Source: Nitrosomonadales bacterium (GTDB lineage Bacteria > Pseudomonadota > Gammaproteobacteria > Burkholderiales > Gallionellaceae). From it: a DNA stretch of 64,000 nt. How positions within the stretch are numbered: the first letter of the stretch is position 1; every line of letters begins with the position of its first letter. The position numbers were made by a program, and so were the translations under genes. Under the pieces are notes generated by a model that was not told the DNA's origin, did no database searches, and was given only the letters and a program-made list of their open reading frames with translations. This document shows positions 32,282 through 41,137 of the stretch, one piece after another. Where the stretch lies: positions 62,001 to 126,000 of the forward strand of contig JACRNY010000003.1 in the NCBI GenBank assembly GCA_016214695.1, in the 5' to 3' direction.

Positions 32282-34555
32282 TTATTCCGGCCTGGCCGGC
32301 GCCAGCACTTCGCGGTTGCCGTTCGCCTGCATGGTCGACACCAGCCCGGCCTTCTCCATCGCCTCGATCAGGCGCGCGGCGCGGTTGTAACCGATGCGCA
32401 GGTGGCGCTGCACCAGCGAGATGGAAGGACGGCGCGTCTTCAGCACGATCTCGACCGCCTGGTCGTACAGCGCATCGGCTTCGGCATCCCCGCCGCCGCC
32501 GTCGTATTCGCCCTCGGCCGGTTCATCCAGCGAAGTCAGCACGCCCTCGATGTAGTTGGGCTGGCCCTGCGCCTTGAGGTGTTCGGCGACGCGGTGCACC
32601 TCCTGGTCGGAGACGAAGGCACCGTGCACGCGCTGCGGGTGACCGCTGCCGGGCGGCAGGTAGAGCATGTCGCCCTGCCCCAGCAAGGACTCCGCGCCCA
32701 TCTGGTCGAGGATGGTGCGCGAGTCGATCTTGCTCGACACCTGGAACGCGACGCGCGTCGGCACGTTGGCCTTGATCAGGCCGGTGATGACATCCACCGA
32801 GGGCCGCTGCGTCGCCAGCACCAGATGGATGCCGGCGGCGCGCGCCTTCTGTGCCAGACGGGCGATGAGCTCTTCCACCTTCTTGCCCACCACCATCATC
32901 AGGTCGGCCAGTTCGTCGATGAAGATGACGATGTAGGGCAGTTCTTCCAGCGCCTCGGGATTCTCCGGCGTGATGGTGAACGGGTTGGTCAGCGGTTCGC
33001 CCGCCTTGATCGCATCGCGCACTTTCTGGTTGTAGCCGGCGATGTTGCGCACGCCCAGCGCCGACATCAGCTTGTAGCGCTTGTCCATTTCCTGCACACC
33101 CCAGTTGAGCGCGGAAGCGGCCTGGCGCATGTCGGTGACCACCGGCGCGAGCAGGTGCGGGATGCCTTCATAAACGGAGAGTTCCAGCATCTTGGGGTCG
33201 ACCAGCAGCAGACGCACCTGCTGCGGCGTGGACTTGTACAACAGGCTCAGGATCATGGCGTTGATCGCCACCGACTTGCCCGAACCGGTGGTGCCCGCCA
33301 CCAGCGCGTGCGGCATCTTGGCCAGGTCGGCCACCACCGGCTTGCCGGAGATGTCCTTGCCCATCGCCATGGTGAGCGGCGAACTCATCTCGGCATACAC
33401 CTGCGAACCGAGTATCTCGGACAGGTGCACGATCTGCCGCTTCGGGTTGGGCAGTTCCAACGCCATGTAGGCCTTGCCGGGGATGGTCTCGACCACGCGG
33501 ATGCTCACCACCGACAGCGCGCGCGCGAGGTCGCGCGCCAAATTGACGATCTGGCTGCCTTTCACGCCGACCGAGGGATCGATCTCGTAACGGGTGATGA
33601 CCGGACCGGGATAGGCGCCGACCACCTTGACCTCGACGCCGAAATCCTTGAGCTTGCGCTCGATCAGGCGGGAGGTGAATTCCAGCGTCTCGGCGGAGAC
33701 CACCTCTACTTGCTGCTTAGCTTCGTCCAGCAGGCGCAGCGGCGGCAGATCGGTATCGGGGATGTCGGCGAACAGCGAGACCTGCTTCTCCTTCTCCACG
33801 CGCGTCGAGCGCGGCACTTCCATCACCGGCATCTCGATGTGGATGGGCTGATGTTCCTCGACGCGCTTCTTCTCTTCTTCCACCACGATGCTGCGTTCCT
33901 GCATCGCCTGCGCGCCGATGCGCTTGTCCTGCCGGGTCTGCCAGGTGTTGCGCGCCCACAGGTACGATTCTTCCAGCACGCCGCCGAACCAGTCGACGAA
34001 GCGCAACCAGGACAGTCCGGTGTACAGGCTGAAGCTCGCCACCATCAAGGCTAGCAGGAACAGGGTCGCTCCGGTGAAGCCCAGTACATGCGCCAGCGCA
34101 CCGCCCAGCACGTCGCCCAGCATACCACCCGGCCTGAGCGGCAACTCGACCTGCCAGGTATAAAGGCGCAGGGCTTCAAGCGCGCTGCTGGCGAACAGCA
34201 GCACCAGGAAGCCGGACAAGGAGACCCACAGTGCGCGCTGGTCGAACAGGCTGTCGGCGCGCATGCGGCGGTAGCTGGCCCACACGCGCTGCAGCATCAG
34301 CGTGACCAGCCACCAGGCGGAGAAACCGAACAGGTACAGCAGCACATCTGCCAGCCAGGCACCAAGCACCCCGCCGGGATTGTTGGTGACGGCATTGCTC
34401 GCGCTATGCGACCAGGACGGGTCGGCACGGTCGAAACCGAACAGGATAAGGATCAGGTAGACCGCCACCGCCACCAGCAGCAGCCAGCGCGATTCGCGCA
34501 ACAGACCGAGCAGTCTTTCCGGCAAAGGTGGGCGGGGACTTGCGGGCAACGCCAT
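32282..34555 (-). CDS. ftsK: DNA translocase FtsK
   Basis: 757 residues: an N-terminal domain with four membrane segments, a short linker (shorter than in E. coli FtsK), and the motor domain with Walker [14 protein letters not shown], Walker [14 protein letters not shown], and the C-terminal gamma winged-helix domain ([20 protein letters not shown]) that reads KOPS. It pumps DNA at the septum for chromosome dimer resolution. I use the ATG at 34555, which overlaps the response-regulator stop as ATGA; a TTG lies one codon upstream. Confidence 0.96.
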   Translation of the reverse strand: MALPASPRPPLPERLLGLLRESRWLLLVAVAVYLILILFGFDRADPSWSHSASNAVTNNPGGVLGAWLADVLLYLFGFSAWWLVTLMLQRVWASYRRMRADSLFDQRALWVSLSGFLVLLFASSALEALRLYTWQVELPLRPGGMLGDVLGGALAHVLGFTGATLFLLALMVASFSLYTGLSWLRFVDWFGGVLEESYLWARNTWQTRQDKRIGAQAMQERSIVVEEEKKRVEEHQPIHIEMPVMEVPRSTRVEKEKQVSLFADIPDTDLPPLRLLDEAKQQVEVVSAETLEFTSRLIERKLKDFGVEVKVVGAYPGPVITRYEIDPSVGVKGSQIVNLARDLARALSVVSIRVVETIPGKAYMALELPNPKRQIVHLSEILGSQVYAEMSSPLTMAMGKDISGKPVVADLAKMPHALVAGTTGSGKSVAINAMILSLLYKSTPQQVRLLLVDPKMLELSVYEGIPHLLAPVVTDMRQAASALNWGVQEMDKRYKLMSALGVRNIAGYNQKVRDAIKAGEPLTNPFTITPENPEALEELPYIVIFIDELADLMMVVGKKVEELIARLAQKARAAGIHLVLATQRPSVDVITGLIKANVPTRVAFQVSSKIDSRTILDQMGAESLLGQGDMLYLPPGSGHPQRVHGAFVSDQEVHRVAEHLKAQGQPNYIEGVLTSLDEPAEGEYDGGGGDAEADALYDQAVEIVLKTRRPSISLVQRHLRIGYNRAARLIEAMEKAGLVSTMQANGNREVLAPARPE

Positions 34556-35241
34556 CAATGCGCCTCGGTATCGGTGGGGGCGGGAGGCAGGAAACCGAGG
34601 CGGCGTGCGGCGCTGACCGCTTCCAGACGCGAATTCACGTGCAGCGCCTGGTATACGGCGGCAGTATGGATCTTGACCGTGCCCTCGGTCAGGTTCATCT
34701 TTTTGGATATCTCCTTGTTGGCGAGGCCGGCCGCGAGGTAGGTCAGCACCTCAAGCTGGCGCGAGGTCAGGCCGAACTTGGCTGCGCGTTGCGAACGCTT
34801 GTTCGCCACCGCTTCGCCCGGATCGACGTTGCTCACCGCCTGCTGCAGCAGTTGCGGCGGCAGGTAGACGCCGCCTTCCAGCACCATGCGCAGCGCCGAC
34901 AACATGATCTTGCTGGAAGACATCTTGGAGATGAAACCCATCGCGCCGGATTCCATCACGCTTTCGATGTCGTCGCGATGATCGGAACCGGAGACCACCA
35001 CCAGCGGGATATCGGGATGGCGCAGATGGAAGAACTGGATGGACGGCACGCCTTCGCTGCCCGGCATGTTCAGGTCGAGCAGGGCCAGATCGACATCGGG
35101 GTTGTCATGCACCAGCTGCAACGCATCCTGGAAATTCCCGGAATCCAGTATCTCGACCTCATCGGCCAGTTGCTGTAACACATAGCGCATACCATCGCGG
35201 AACAACGCATGGTCGTCGGCCATCAGCACCTTGATCTTCAT
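34555..35241 (-). CDS. LuxR/NarL-family response regulator
   Basis: 228 residues: receiver domain with acidic pocket D9/D10 and phospho-acceptor D56 ([13 protein letters not shown]), a linker, and a LuxR-type helix-turn-helix ([40 protein letters not shown]). It follows a hybrid histidine kinase gene by about 190 bases and overlaps ftsK, so it is probably the kinase partner and is co-transcribed with ftsK and lolA. Targets unknown. Confidence 0.92.
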   Translation of the reverse strand: MKIKVLMADDHALFRDGMRYVLQQLADEVEILDSGNFQDALQLVHDNPDVDLALLDLNMPGSEGVPSIQFFHLRHPDIPLVVVSGSDHRDDIESVMESGAMGFISKMSSSKIMLSALRMVLEGGVYLPPQLLQQAVSNVDPGEAVANKRSQRAAKFGLTSRQLEVLTYLAAGLANKEISKKMNLTEGTVKIHTAAVYQALHVNSRLEAVSAARRLGFLPPAPTDTEAH

Positions 35242-35277
35242 AGCTCTCCCTGACCTCTCTTCAATCGTTGCAAGAAG

Positions 35278-35376
35278 CCCCTCTCTCCAACTCTCTCCCG
35301 CAGTGCGTGTGTTGTTGGAGCTTCAGCCCCTTACAACCACGACCCACCCTTTGCGGGCGAGCGGGAGAAAGAACGA
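35278..35376. repeat. Palindromic repeat between kinase and regulator genes
   Basis: Outer arms CTCTCTCCCGC and GCGGGAGAAAG enclose inner sequence with its own complementarity. Same CCCTCTCCCGC family as the palindrome at 26332-26357, but with the arms pushed apart by about 75 bases. It occupies most of the 190-base gap, in which I see no gene. Confidence 0.65.
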
Positions 35377-35432
35377 ACGTGAAAGACAATCTTCAAACCT
35401 CGCCCGCAATCATACCACTCCGCGCACGGGCT

Positions 35433-37250
35433 TTAGTTCTCGCCGTGCAATGCGAAATACATCATCGAACGCAGACGCACCGGCGCGATCGGCTTGTGCA
35501 GCAGGACCGCCCCGCTGGCGTGGATCTCGTTCAGCGTCTCGCTGGCGGTATCGCCGGTCAGCACCAGCACAGGCAAGTCGTTGCCCCACAGTTCGCGCAT
35601 CTGCTTGATCACGTGGATGGCCGTCTTGCCGTGCGGCAGGCGGTAATCGCACACCAGCACGTCCGGGCGCAGTTCGGCGATGTCCAGCTTGCGCATCACA
35701 TCTTCGGCATACTCCCCCGCGACCACCCTGCAGCCCCATTGCTCCATGAGGTCGTTGGACAGCTCGCGGATGTCCTGGTCGTCCTCCACCAGCGCCACCA
35801 CACTGCCGCTCAGATCGTATTGGGAATGGGTGATGACGAAGGGCTGCACCAGCCGTGCCACATCTCCGACCGGCACGGCAAAGCCGAACGTCGAACCGAC
35901 GCCGGGTTCCGAACGGACCTGCACCTTGCAGCCCAACAGCCCCTCGATGCGCCGCACGATGGCGAGCCCCAGCCCCAGCCCCTTGCGCCGGTCGCGGTGC
36001 GGATTATCGGCCTGATAGTATTCCTCGAAGATATGCGGCAACGTCTCCGGCCTGATGCCGATGCCGGTGTCTGACACTTCCAGTTCGATGCGCTCGGGCG
36101 AGCAGGTGCAATGCACCGCGACTCCGCCGTTATCGGTATAACGGATGGCATTGGAGATGAGGTTGCGCAGCATGCGTTCCAGCAGGAAAGGATCGCTGTA
36201 GATCACCATGGTGCAACCGCACGGCTCATGGCTGTCGCCCGTGCAGATCGGCAACTGGAAGCTCAGGCCCTTGGCCTGGGCGAGCGGCGCGAAATCGCCA
36301 TACAGGCGATCGAACAGGGAACCCAGCGTGAAGTGCTGCCAGCGCGGCTCGACGATGCCCGCATCCAGCCGCGACACATCGAGAAGGTCGTCGAACATGT
36401 CGACCAGCGCATTGACCGATTTGCCGATCTGGCCGGCAAGGCGCACGGTCTCCTTGTCCTTCGCCGTGTCCTGCAGCGCATCGGAAAACAGGCGCAGTGC
36501 CTGCAAGGGCTGGCGCAGGTCGTGGCTGGCAGTGGCGAGGAATTTGGACTTGGCCTGATTGGCCTGCTCGGCAGCTTGGCGCGATGTTTCTGCTTCGCGC
36601 TTGCGTTCCAGCAGCGCGCCGACCAGCCGTTCGTTCTCGAACCTGCGTCGTTGCGACTGCTCGAAAGTGAGGATCAGTTCCAGCGCCGACTTGAGCACGA
36701 AGATGCAGAACATGCTGAGCATGCTCGCCAGTATCCAGTGGGTGACGTCGTTCTCCCACGCCAGCCGCCCCATCAACGGTACGATCATACCCATCAGATA
36801 GATGAACATCGAGGGCGGGTGGAAAGGGTTGCTGGTCGCGGCGCCGGCCGCCATGCCCATCATCACGCAGATCATCAAGGCCTGATAGGCCAGGTCGCCG
36901 GGAACGAACATGAGCACCCCGGCGCTGCCCCAGGCGACTGCCGCCATCGCCGTGAGCCGCTTGAACAGGGTGTCCCACTCGCGATTCTGCGCGATCGTCT
37001 TCGACAGTGCGCGATGCCTGCGCCAGAAATAGAACTCGGTGGCGTGCACCAGATAGACAGCTAGCAACCAGCCCTGCAGCGCAGCATGCGAAACCTTGTC
37101 CCACATCAGCCACACCAGCAGCGGAGCGATGATCAGCTCCGCCACGAGCATCAGCGGGTAGCTGTTGATACGGGCACGGATCTGCTCGGCGCGGATCGGC
37201 AGATTTGTTTCGTCTATCTCAAATCGCAGCAGATCGATCAACGAATTCAT
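35433..37250 (-). CDS. Membrane-bound hybrid sensor histidine kinase
   Basis: 605 residues. The N-terminal sensor has about six hydrophobic helices (30-190) with no recognisable periplasmic domain, then a coiled coil, HisKA with phospho-acceptor H243 (ATASHDLRQPLQALRL), an HATPase_c domain (NLISNAIRYTDNGG; DTGIGI; GLGLGLAIVRRI) and a C-terminal receiver with D535 in VLVCDYRLPHG. The HDLRQPLQ form of the H-box is typical of kinases that act with NarL-type regulators such as the downstream gene. A cysteine-rich stretch (CTGDSHEPCGCT, HCTCS) in the ATPase domain is unusual. Start ATG overlaps the sco stop. Confidence 0.92.
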   Translation of the reverse strand: MNSLIDLLRFEIDETNLPIRAEQIRARINSYPLMLVAELIIAPLLVWLMWDKVSHAALQGWLLAVYLVHATEFYFWRRHRALSKTIAQNREWDTLFKRLTAMAAVAWGSAGVLMFVPGDLAYQALMICVMMGMAAGAATSNPFHPPSMFIYLMGMIVPLMGRLAWENDVTHWILASMLSMFCIFVLKSALELILTFEQSQRRRFENERLVGALLERKREAETSRQAAEQANQAKSKFLATASHDLRQPLQALRLFSDALQDTAKDKETVRLAGQIGKSVNALVDMFDDLLDVSRLDAGIVEPRWQHFTLGSLFDRLYGDFAPLAQAKGLSFQLPICTGDSHEPCGCTMVIYSDPFLLERMLRNLISNAIRYTDNGGVAVHCTCSPERIELEVSDTGIGIRPETLPHIFEEYYQADNPHRDRRKGLGLGLAIVRRIEGLLGCKVQVRSEPGVGSTFGFAVPVGDVARLVQPFVITHSQYDLSGSVVALVEDDQDIRELSNDLMEQWGCRVVAGEYAEDVMRKLDIAELRPDVLVCDYRLPHGKTAIHVIKQMRELWGNDLPVLVLTGDTASETLNEIHASGAVLLHKPIAPVRLRSMMYFALHGEN

Positions 37251-37834
37251 TTAATCGCTAACAACAGTTTGATGTCCTGCACCAAAAACTCTGCGCGCTG
37301 CCCGTAAGGCGCCAGCAGAACCGGCTTGCCGCCAGGCGCGATGAGATAGGTCCCCGCGGAATGGTCCAGGTCGTAGCCACCGTTCTTGTTCTGGTGGATC
37401 TGCCAGGTCACGCCGAACGCCTGCGCTGCTTGTGCGGTCGCCATGGTATCACCGGACAAGCCCTTGAAAGCAGGAAAGAATGCCGGCGGATATTGTGACA
37501 GGAGTTCGCGCGTGTCGCGCTGCGGATCCAGCGTCACGAACAACACCTGCACCTTGTCGGCATCCTTGCCCAGCATGCGCATCACCTGCGCCAGGTCGGC
37601 CAGCGTGGTCGGGCATATCTGCGGACAGTGGGTATAGCCGAAGAACAGCACCACGACCTTGCCGCGGTAATCCGCAAGACTGACGGATTTGCCGTCCGCC
37701 TCGTTGAGCCGGAAGTCGGCGCGTGCATATTGCGCACTGACGTCGCTGGCCTTGAACGGCGAAGGCAGCGTCTGTTCGCCGCAGGCAGAAAGGAACGACA
37801 GGGAAAGAAACAGAACCAGATTACGCCGCCACAT
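37247..37834 (-). CDS. SCO1/SenC copper-chaperone family protein
   Basis: About 195 residues from the ATG at 37834 (MWRRNLVLFLSLSFLSACGE, lipoprotein signal with lipobox LSAC). Thioredoxin-like fold with the copper-binding CxxxC in YTHCPQICPT and the distal histidine in DLDHSAGTYLI. Proteins of this family help build the CuA site of cytochrome c oxidase or act in periplasmic redox. It overlaps the tauE/safE-like gene by 14 bases and the kinase by 4. No oxidase gene is nearby. Confidence 0.92.
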   Translation of the reverse strand: MWRRNLVLFLSLSFLSACGEQTLPSPFKASDVSAQYARADFRLNEADGKSVSLADYRGKVVVLFFGYTHCPQICPTTLADLAQVMRMLGKDADKVQVLFVTLDPQRDTRELLSQYPPAFFPAFKGLSGDTMATAQAAQAFGVTWQIHQNKNGGYDLDHSAGTYLIAPGGKPVLLAPYGQRAEFLVQDIKLLLAIK

Positions 37835-38603
37835 GACACGCTCCCGTCCATCCATGGACTGCAAAGGTATATCCCACCTTGATCAAACCATACACACCCA
37901 GCGATGCGACCAGCCCGCCGGCGACCAGACGTACGCGCCGCGACTGCACCCAGCCCTTGACGCTCTCCCAGAACAGGCCGATCGCCAGCAGGTTTGGCAG
38001 CGTACCCAGACCGAAAGCCAGCATGACGAGTGCGCCCTGCATCGCACCGCCGCTCGCCAGTGCGGTGAGCAGCACGCTATACACCAGACCGCAGGGCAAC
38101 CAGCCCCACAGCGCGCCGAGCCCCAATGCCCGCGGCACCGTGTTCACCGGCAACAGCCTGGCGGTGTAGGGCTGCAAGCGCTTCCACAGACCGCCGCCCA
38201 GATGTTCCATGCGTCGTACCACACCCCATACGCCCGCCAGGTACAGTCCGAGAGCGACGAGCATGAAGGAAGACAAGGCGAACAACAGATGCTGCACCGG
38301 CACCGCATCGCGCATCAGCAACCCGGCCTGCCCCACCGCACCGACCAGTGCGCCTGCAGCCGTATAACTCAGGATGCGTCCGCTGCTGTAGGCCAGATGG
38401 AAGGGCCAGCGCGCAGAAGGACGACGATCCCTTGCCCCGGCTGGGGCAAGACGGTTGGCCCCTCCCCCGCTGGGGGAGGGTTCGGGTGAGGGCTTCGACA
38501 TTTGCGTGGTGAAGATGCCGACGATGCTGCCGCACATGCCGAGGCAGTGCACACCGCCGAGCAAGCCGACCAGAAACACGGCAAAGATACTGAATTCAGT
38601 CAT
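37821..38603 (-). CDS. TauE/SafE-like (DsbD/CcdA-superfamily) membrane protein with repeat insertion
   Basis: 260 residues from the ATG at 38603 (MTEFSIFAVFLVGLLGGVHC). Polytopic, with the HCLGMCG cysteine pair (C20, C24) in the first helix that marks the family often annotated sulfite exporter TauE/SafE or UreH-like. Members near sco genes are thought to help copper or haem delivery to oxidases. Residues about 35-62 (KPSPEPSPSGGGANRLAPAG) are translated from palindromic repeats at 38431-38480 and form an extra hydrophilic loop before RWPFHLAYSSGRI. Overlaps bioD and sco. Confidence 0.82.
   Translation of the reverse strand: MTEFSIFAVFLVGLLGGVHCLGMCGSIVGIFTTQMSKPSPEPSPSGGGANRLAPAGARDRRPSARWPFHLAYSSGRILSYTAAGALVGAVGQAGLLMRDAVPVQHLLFALSSFMLVALGLYLAGVWGVVRRMEHLGGGLWKRLQPYTARLLPVNTVPRALGLGALWGWLPCGLVYSVLLTALASGGAMQGALVMLAFGLGTLPNLLAIGLFWESVKGWVQSRRVRLVAGGLVASLGVYGLIKVGYTFAVHGWTGACHVAA
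38431..38480. repeat. Two palindromes inside the tauE/safE-like reading frame
   Basis: CTTGCCCC/GGGGCAAG (38431-38450, loop of four) and CCCTCCCCC/GGGGGAGGG (38460-38480, loop of three) lie ten bases apart and are translated in frame as a Pro/Ser/Gly-rich loop. Confidence 0.88.
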
Positions 38604-39276
38604 TGGTCTCTTGTTTGTCGAGCAGTTCCAGTTGCAGATGTGTGGCAGCCGCACGCGCATCGGGCTGCACCTGATACGGCACGATACCCAGCAGGGGCGC
38701 AGCGATGCGCTCGCGCAGGGCGTCGATATTCTCCTGCAATGCCGGCATGCCGGCATCGAGTATGTTCGCCACCCAGCCGGCGCATTCTAGTTGATGATCG
38801 GCGATCGCGCGCGTGCTCAGCAAGGCATGATTCAGACAGCCCAGCCGCATCCCCACCACCAGGATGACCGGCAGGTCCAGTTCCTTTGCAAGATCGGCGC
38901 TGGTCTGCTTCTCGTTCAGCGGCACCAGGAAGCCGCCGGCACCTTCCACGATCACCACATCCGCTTGTCCGGCCAGTTCGTGGTACGAGGTCAGGATGCG
39001 CTTGAAGTCGATGCGTGCACCTGCGTGGCGCGCGGCCAGATGCGGTGCGATGGCATGCGGAAAACAGTAGGGATTGACCTGCCCGTAGGTGAGCTGCATC
39101 GAACTCGCCGCGCGCAGGGCATTGGCATCGTCATTGTGGTCGTGCTCGTCGCAGCCGGCGGCCACCGGCTTGAAGCCAGCCACGCGCTTGCCTTGTGCCG
39201 CGTACGCGTGCAGCAACGCACAACTGACCAGTGTCTTGCCGACGCCGGTGTCGGTACCGGTGACGAAATAACTCAT
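38596..39276 (-). CDS. bioD: Dethiobiotin synthetase
   Basis: 226 residues. ATP-dependent ring closure of DAPA with CO2, the penultimate biotin step. P-loop GTDTGVGKT at the N-terminus, followed by VAGFKPVAAGC, and VVIVEGAGGFLVPLNEKQT as switch/Mg-binding blocks. Start overlaps bioC as ATGA; its stop overlaps the tauE/safE-like gene. Confidence 0.95.
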   Translation of the reverse strand: MSYFVTGTDTGVGKTLVSCALLHAYAAQGKRVAGFKPVAAGCDEHDHNDDANALRAASSMQLTYGQVNPYCFPHAIAPHLAARHAGARIDFKRILTSYHELAGQADVVIVEGAGGFLVPLNEKQTSADLAKELDLPVILVVGMRLGCLNHALLSTRAIADHQLECAGWVANILDAGMPALQENIDALRERIAAPLLGIVPYQVQPDARAAATHLQLELLDKQETND

Positions 39277-40142
39277 CGCCTGAAGTCCGTCCTGATGATG
39301 GCGCGACCGTCGGCCACCGTCTTCGGCGCAGCTTTCCAGGCATGTCCGTAGATGATCTCGAACGTCGCCGGCAGTTTGCCGTCGCGGCGCAGTTTCTCGT
39401 AATTCTCCGTCACCCGCTGCCAGGCCGCCTTGCCCATCATGCCCGGCGCACGCCCGGCGGTGGCATTGTGCGCACCTATGCTCTTCAGGTCCTGCATCAC
39501 CGCGCGCACATCATCGTAAGTCAGTGTGAGCCTTTCCATCTCCATGACCGGATCGGCGAATCCGGCATTCACCAGCATGTCGCCGATATCGTGCATGTCG
39601 GCGAAACGGTTGAGGTGGCTGTAACCGTCCACTCCGTGGAAAGCCGTGCGCAGTTCCTGCAGGGTATCCACGCCGAAGCTGGAGAACATCAGCAGGCCGT
39701 CGACCTTGATCACGCGCTGCAACTCGACGAAAGTGGCAGGCAGGTCGTTGCACCATTGCAGCGCCAGATTGGACCACACCATGTCCACGCTGCCGGTGGC
39801 GACGGGCAGCGCCTCGACATCGGCACACAGATAGCTTTCGCGTTGCGCTGCGAACAGCTTCTTCCACCAGCTCGATGTACCGCGCGCATGCTGCAGCATG
39901 CCGATGGCGATATCGAGCGCCGTGATATCCGCTTTCGGATAACGCTCGCCCAGCTGGCGCGTGCCCCAGCCCGTGCCGCTGCCGACATCGAGCAGGCGCG
40001 ACGGCCGGATCTTGATGATGTCCAGTTTCTCCAGCATGCGCACGCACACTTCGCGCTGCAGCACCGCCGCGGCGTCGTAGTCCTGCGCGGCACGGCTGAA
40101 GGCACGGCGTACTTGTTTCTTGTCTATTTCAAACTCATTCAT
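39273..40142 (-). CDS. bioC: Malonyl-[acp] O-methyltransferase
   Basis: 289 residues. Methylates malonyl-ACP with SAM to start pimelate synthesis for biotin. Class I methyltransferase motif RLLDVGSGTGWGTRQLGERY, then the post-motif aspartate ALDIAIGML, and the BioC-typical VWSNLALQWCNDLP and LLMFSSFGVDTLQELR. Preceded by the CACAGAG element that separates it from bioH. Confidence 0.95.
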   Translation of the reverse strand: MNEFEIDKKQVRRAFSRAAQDYDAAAVLQREVCVRMLEKLDIIKIRPSRLLDVGSGTGWGTRQLGERYPKADITALDIAIGMLQHARGTSSWWKKLFAAQRESYLCADVEALPVATGSVDMVWSNLALQWCNDLPATFVELQRVIKVDGLLMFSSFGVDTLQELRTAFHGVDGYSHLNRFADMHDIGDMLVNAGFADPVMEMERLTLTYDDVRAVMQDLKSIGAHNATAGRAPGMMGKAAWQRVTENYEKLRRDGKLPATFEIIYGHAWKAAPKTVADGRAIIRTDFRR

Positions 40143-40150
40143 TTAAAACC

Positions 40151-40247
40151 TTATTCGCCACAGAGATCACAGAGTACACAGAGATATATGCGCGTTGAAT
40201 TGCAGCTCTCTGTGATCTCTGTGATCTCTGTGTCCTCTGTGGCTATT
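40151..40247. repeat. CACAGAG-family inverted repeat without a gene (bioH-bioC)
   Basis: Left arm about 40151-40184 and right arm about 40207-40246, imperfect inverted copies of the GCCACAGAG...CACAGAG sequence that flanks the GxxExxY gene, separated by some 22 bases. The right end supplies the TAG stop of bioH (40243-40245). Confidence 0.92.
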
Positions 40248-41076
40248 TGTCTTTCGCTTTAAAAAAATCGGTTACCGCTTCCACGAATTGTTGTGGGTGC
40301 GACAGGAACGGAGCATGTGCCGCGCCCGCCACTTCGACCACGCGCGCCGACGGCATGGTCTGCGCCAGATAGTATGACGCCTCGGGCGGGGTCAGCTTGT
40401 CGCGCTCGCCGGCGATGAGCAGCGTTGGCTGCGCGATCTGCGGCAATCCTGCGCGCAGATCGGCATCGCGCAGTATCTCCAGCCCGCCGCGCAAGGCACC
40501 CATGTCGGGCTCGCCGCGGCTGAACAGGCGCTCGCGCAGCAGCGCCAGCAGTTCGCGCTCGTTCTCGCTGCCGCGCAATTGCAGCGCAATGAAGCGGCGC
40601 AGCGTGGCCGCATGGTTCTGCTCCAGTTCGGCGGCGAATTTTGCCAGCACTTCACCCGTCATGCCGAACAGCCAGTCTTCGCGTTCGGCGAAACACGGCG
40701 TGCTTGTCACCAGCACCAGCCGCCGCACCTTGGCCGGCTCGCGCCCGGCCCAATGCAATGCCACCTGCCCGCCCAGCGACCAGCCACATACGTTGAGCGG
40801 TTCGCTGAATTGCTGCGACAAGGCCTCGACCAGGTCATCCAGTAAAGCTAACCCCCTCCCCACCCCCCCCCCAGGGGGAGAGGGAGCAATCGCCATGTCC
40901 CGCTGCTGCGGGATATGAAGCATTGAACTCATGCCGAAGCCCGGCAGGTCAACGCTGATCACTTGAAAATCTTCAGACAGCTTCTGCGCCACATCCGTCC
41001 ACACGCCGCCGTGCATGCCCCAGCCGTGGATCAACAGCAGTGGTTCGCCGCTGCCTATGCGCTCAACATACAACAT
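40243..41076 (-). CDS. bioH: Pimeloyl-[acp] methyl ester carboxylesterase with repeat insertion
   Basis: 277 residues from the ATG at 41076 (MLYVERIGSGEPLLLIHGWG). Alpha/beta hydrolase that ends pimelate elongation: nucleophile in GWSLGG, acid in GERDKLTPPE, histidine in AGAAHAPFLSHP. Between DLPGFGMSS and LLDDLVEALS lies a loop (MLHIPQQRDMAIAPSPPGGG...) about 20 residues longer than in E. coli BioH, encoded by a palindromic repeat with a run of ten Gs. The frame is open upstream through another copy of the repeat, but that translation (LPLGEGSGEGRP) is repeat-derived. The C-terminal stop is provided by the CACAGAG element. Confidence 0.92.
   Translation of the reverse strand: MLYVERIGSGEPLLLIHGWGMHGGVWTDVAQKLSEDFQVISVDLPGFGMSSMLHIPQQRDMAIAPSPPGGGVGRGLALLDDLVEALSQQFSEPLNVCGWSLGGQVALHWAGREPAKVRRLVLVTSTPCFAEREDWLFGMTGEVLAKFAAELEQNHAATLRRFIALQLRGSENERELLALLRERLFSRGEPDMGALRGGLEILRDADLRAGLPQIAQPTLLIAGERDKLTPPEASYYLAQTMPSARVVEVAGAAHAPFLSHPQQFVEAVTDFFKAKDK
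40851..40888. repeat. CCCTCCCC-type repeat with C10 run, inside bioH
   Basis: C-rich arm CCCCCTCCCC, ten consecutive Cs (40863-40872), and a partly complementary AGGGGGAGAGGG arm. In the coding strand this gives PSPPGGGVGRG. The homopolymer is prone to slippage. Confidence 0.85.
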
Positions 41077-41082
41077 CGGCCT

Positions 41083-41119
41083 TCCCTCTCCCGAACCCTC
41101 TCCCAGAGGGAGAGGGGCC
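41083..41119. repeat. CCCTCTCCC palindrome just upstream of bioH
   Basis: Arms CCCTCTCCC and GGGAGAGGG around ACCC-containing centre, in the gap between bioF and bioH. On the minus strand its end GGGAGAGGGAAGG lies directly before the bioH ATG and can serve as the ribosome site. Confidence 0.8.
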
Positions 41120-41137
41120 AAACGACGCTGCGCGGAT

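Noticed and set aside
32402-34054. 550-codon plus-strand frame opposite ftsK
   Set aside because: Shadow of the well-supported ftsK gene.
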